The notes beneath the pieces are model-generated. The model was not told the origin of the DNA and ran no database searches. It saw nothing but the letters and a program-made list of their open reading frames with translations. From assembly GCF_000720185.1 (NCBI RefSeq), contig NZ_JOIY01000005.1, positions 62,001-126,000 on the forward strand: DNA of 64,000 nucleotides. Direction: 5' to 3'. This DNA is from Streptomyces sp. NRRL S-340. GTDB taxonomy: Bacteria; Actinomycetota; Actinomycetes; Streptomycetales; Streptomycetaceae. Shown one piece after another: positions 63,707 to 64,000 of this stretch. The position numbers and the translations under genes are program-made. Each line of letters starts with the position of its first letter. The first letter of the stretch is position 1.

Positions 63707-64000
63707 ATGTCCGAGAACCACGAGGCCATCGTCACCGACCCGAAGACGGAGGAAGCGGGCGGCGGCTGCCCGGTCGCGCACGGACGCGCACCCCATCCGA
63801 CGCAGGGCGGCGGGAACCGCCAGTGGTGGCCGGAGCGGCTGAACCTGAAGATCCTCGCCAAGAACCCCGCCGTGGCCAACCCGTTCGGTGAGGACTTCGA
63901 CTACGCCGAGGCGTTCAAGAGCCTCGACCTGCCGGCCGTGAAGCGGGACATCGCCGAGGTGCTGACCACCTCGCAGGACTGGTGGCCCGCCGACTTCGGG
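63707..64000 (+). CDS. katG: Catalase-peroxidase, N-terminal part (runs off the window)
   Basis: The first 98 residues are visible: [34 protein letters not shown] and DWWPADFG. These are the standard KatG beginning, including the Trp-rich region near the heme pocket. ATG 63707 has GGAAGG 7 bases upstream. It removes hydrogen peroxide and is controlled by the preceding furA. The remaining coding region lies to the right. Confidence 0.95.
   Translation, partial: MSENHEAIVTDPKTEEAGGGCPVAHGRAPHPTQGGGNRQWWPERLNLKILAKNPAVANPFGEDFDYAEAFKSLDLPAVKRDIAEVLTTSQDWWPADFG

Overview
The window is very GC-rich throughout (I estimate above 70% by eye). Starts are mixed ATG and GTG. It carries actinomycete signatures: a CvnABCD conservon, DUF574-type methyltransferase, stand-alone SpoIIE-type phosphatases, cysteine-rich mini-proteins and furA-katG. 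It reads as chromosomal DNA from Streptomyces or a close relative. I see no insertion sequence, integrase, CRISPR array or rRNA.

Layout. 1-9.8 kb: a truncated gene end, a secreted metallohydrolase-like lipoprotein, a GAF-SpoIIE phosphatase, a SAM methyltransferase, an SRAP peptidase, an AI-2E-type membrane protein, an SRPBCC protein, a Gly/His-repeat exported protein, and two adjacent paralogues of unknown function. 9.9-20.1 kb: a complete selenocysteine locus (selA, selB, tRNA-Sec, selD) facing a three-subunit formate dehydrogenase. Its alpha subunit is interrupted by an in-frame TGA, which is read here as selenocysteine because a SECIS-like hairpin follows it. 20.2-23.3 kb: small and hypothetical genes plus a YbdK-type carboxylate-amine ligase. 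23.3-26.3 kb: ferredoxin, ferredoxin reductase and P450, a complete electron-transfer cassette. 26.4-31.6 kb: a multicopper oxidase coupled to a membrane protein, an ABC ATPase, an L,D-transpeptidase-like lipoprotein and mini-proteins. 31.6-39.9 kb: MFS exporter with a MarR regulator, TetR regulator, a large multi-domain SpoIIE phosphatase, a stand-alone condensation-like protein and a secreted protein.

40.2-49.9 kb: a benzoylformate decarboxylase-like enzyme, a lone cytochrome oxidase subunit I with a small membrane partner, an acetate-transporter-family protein, and the kdp potassium ATPase operon. The kdp operon begins with two tiny hydrophobic peptides and has no kdpDE beside it. 49.9-54.3 kb: the conservon cvnA-B-C-D. 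54.5-59.3 kb: a compact biosynthetic operon of ketosynthase-carrier protein, adenylation enzyme and FAD-dependent oxidoreductase. The ketosynthase protein keeps the linkers that normally flank an acyltransferase but lacks that domain. 60.1-64 kb: a GAF-PAS protein, phosphoglucomutase, and furA followed by the start of katG.

The clearest functional unit is the selenium island: SelD makes selenophosphate, SelA converts seryl-tRNA-Sec, SelB delivers it at the SECIS, and the only visible client is the neighbouring formate dehydrogenase. The best candidate for something new is the small ketosynthase/adenylation/flavoprotein operon at 54.5-59.3 kb.
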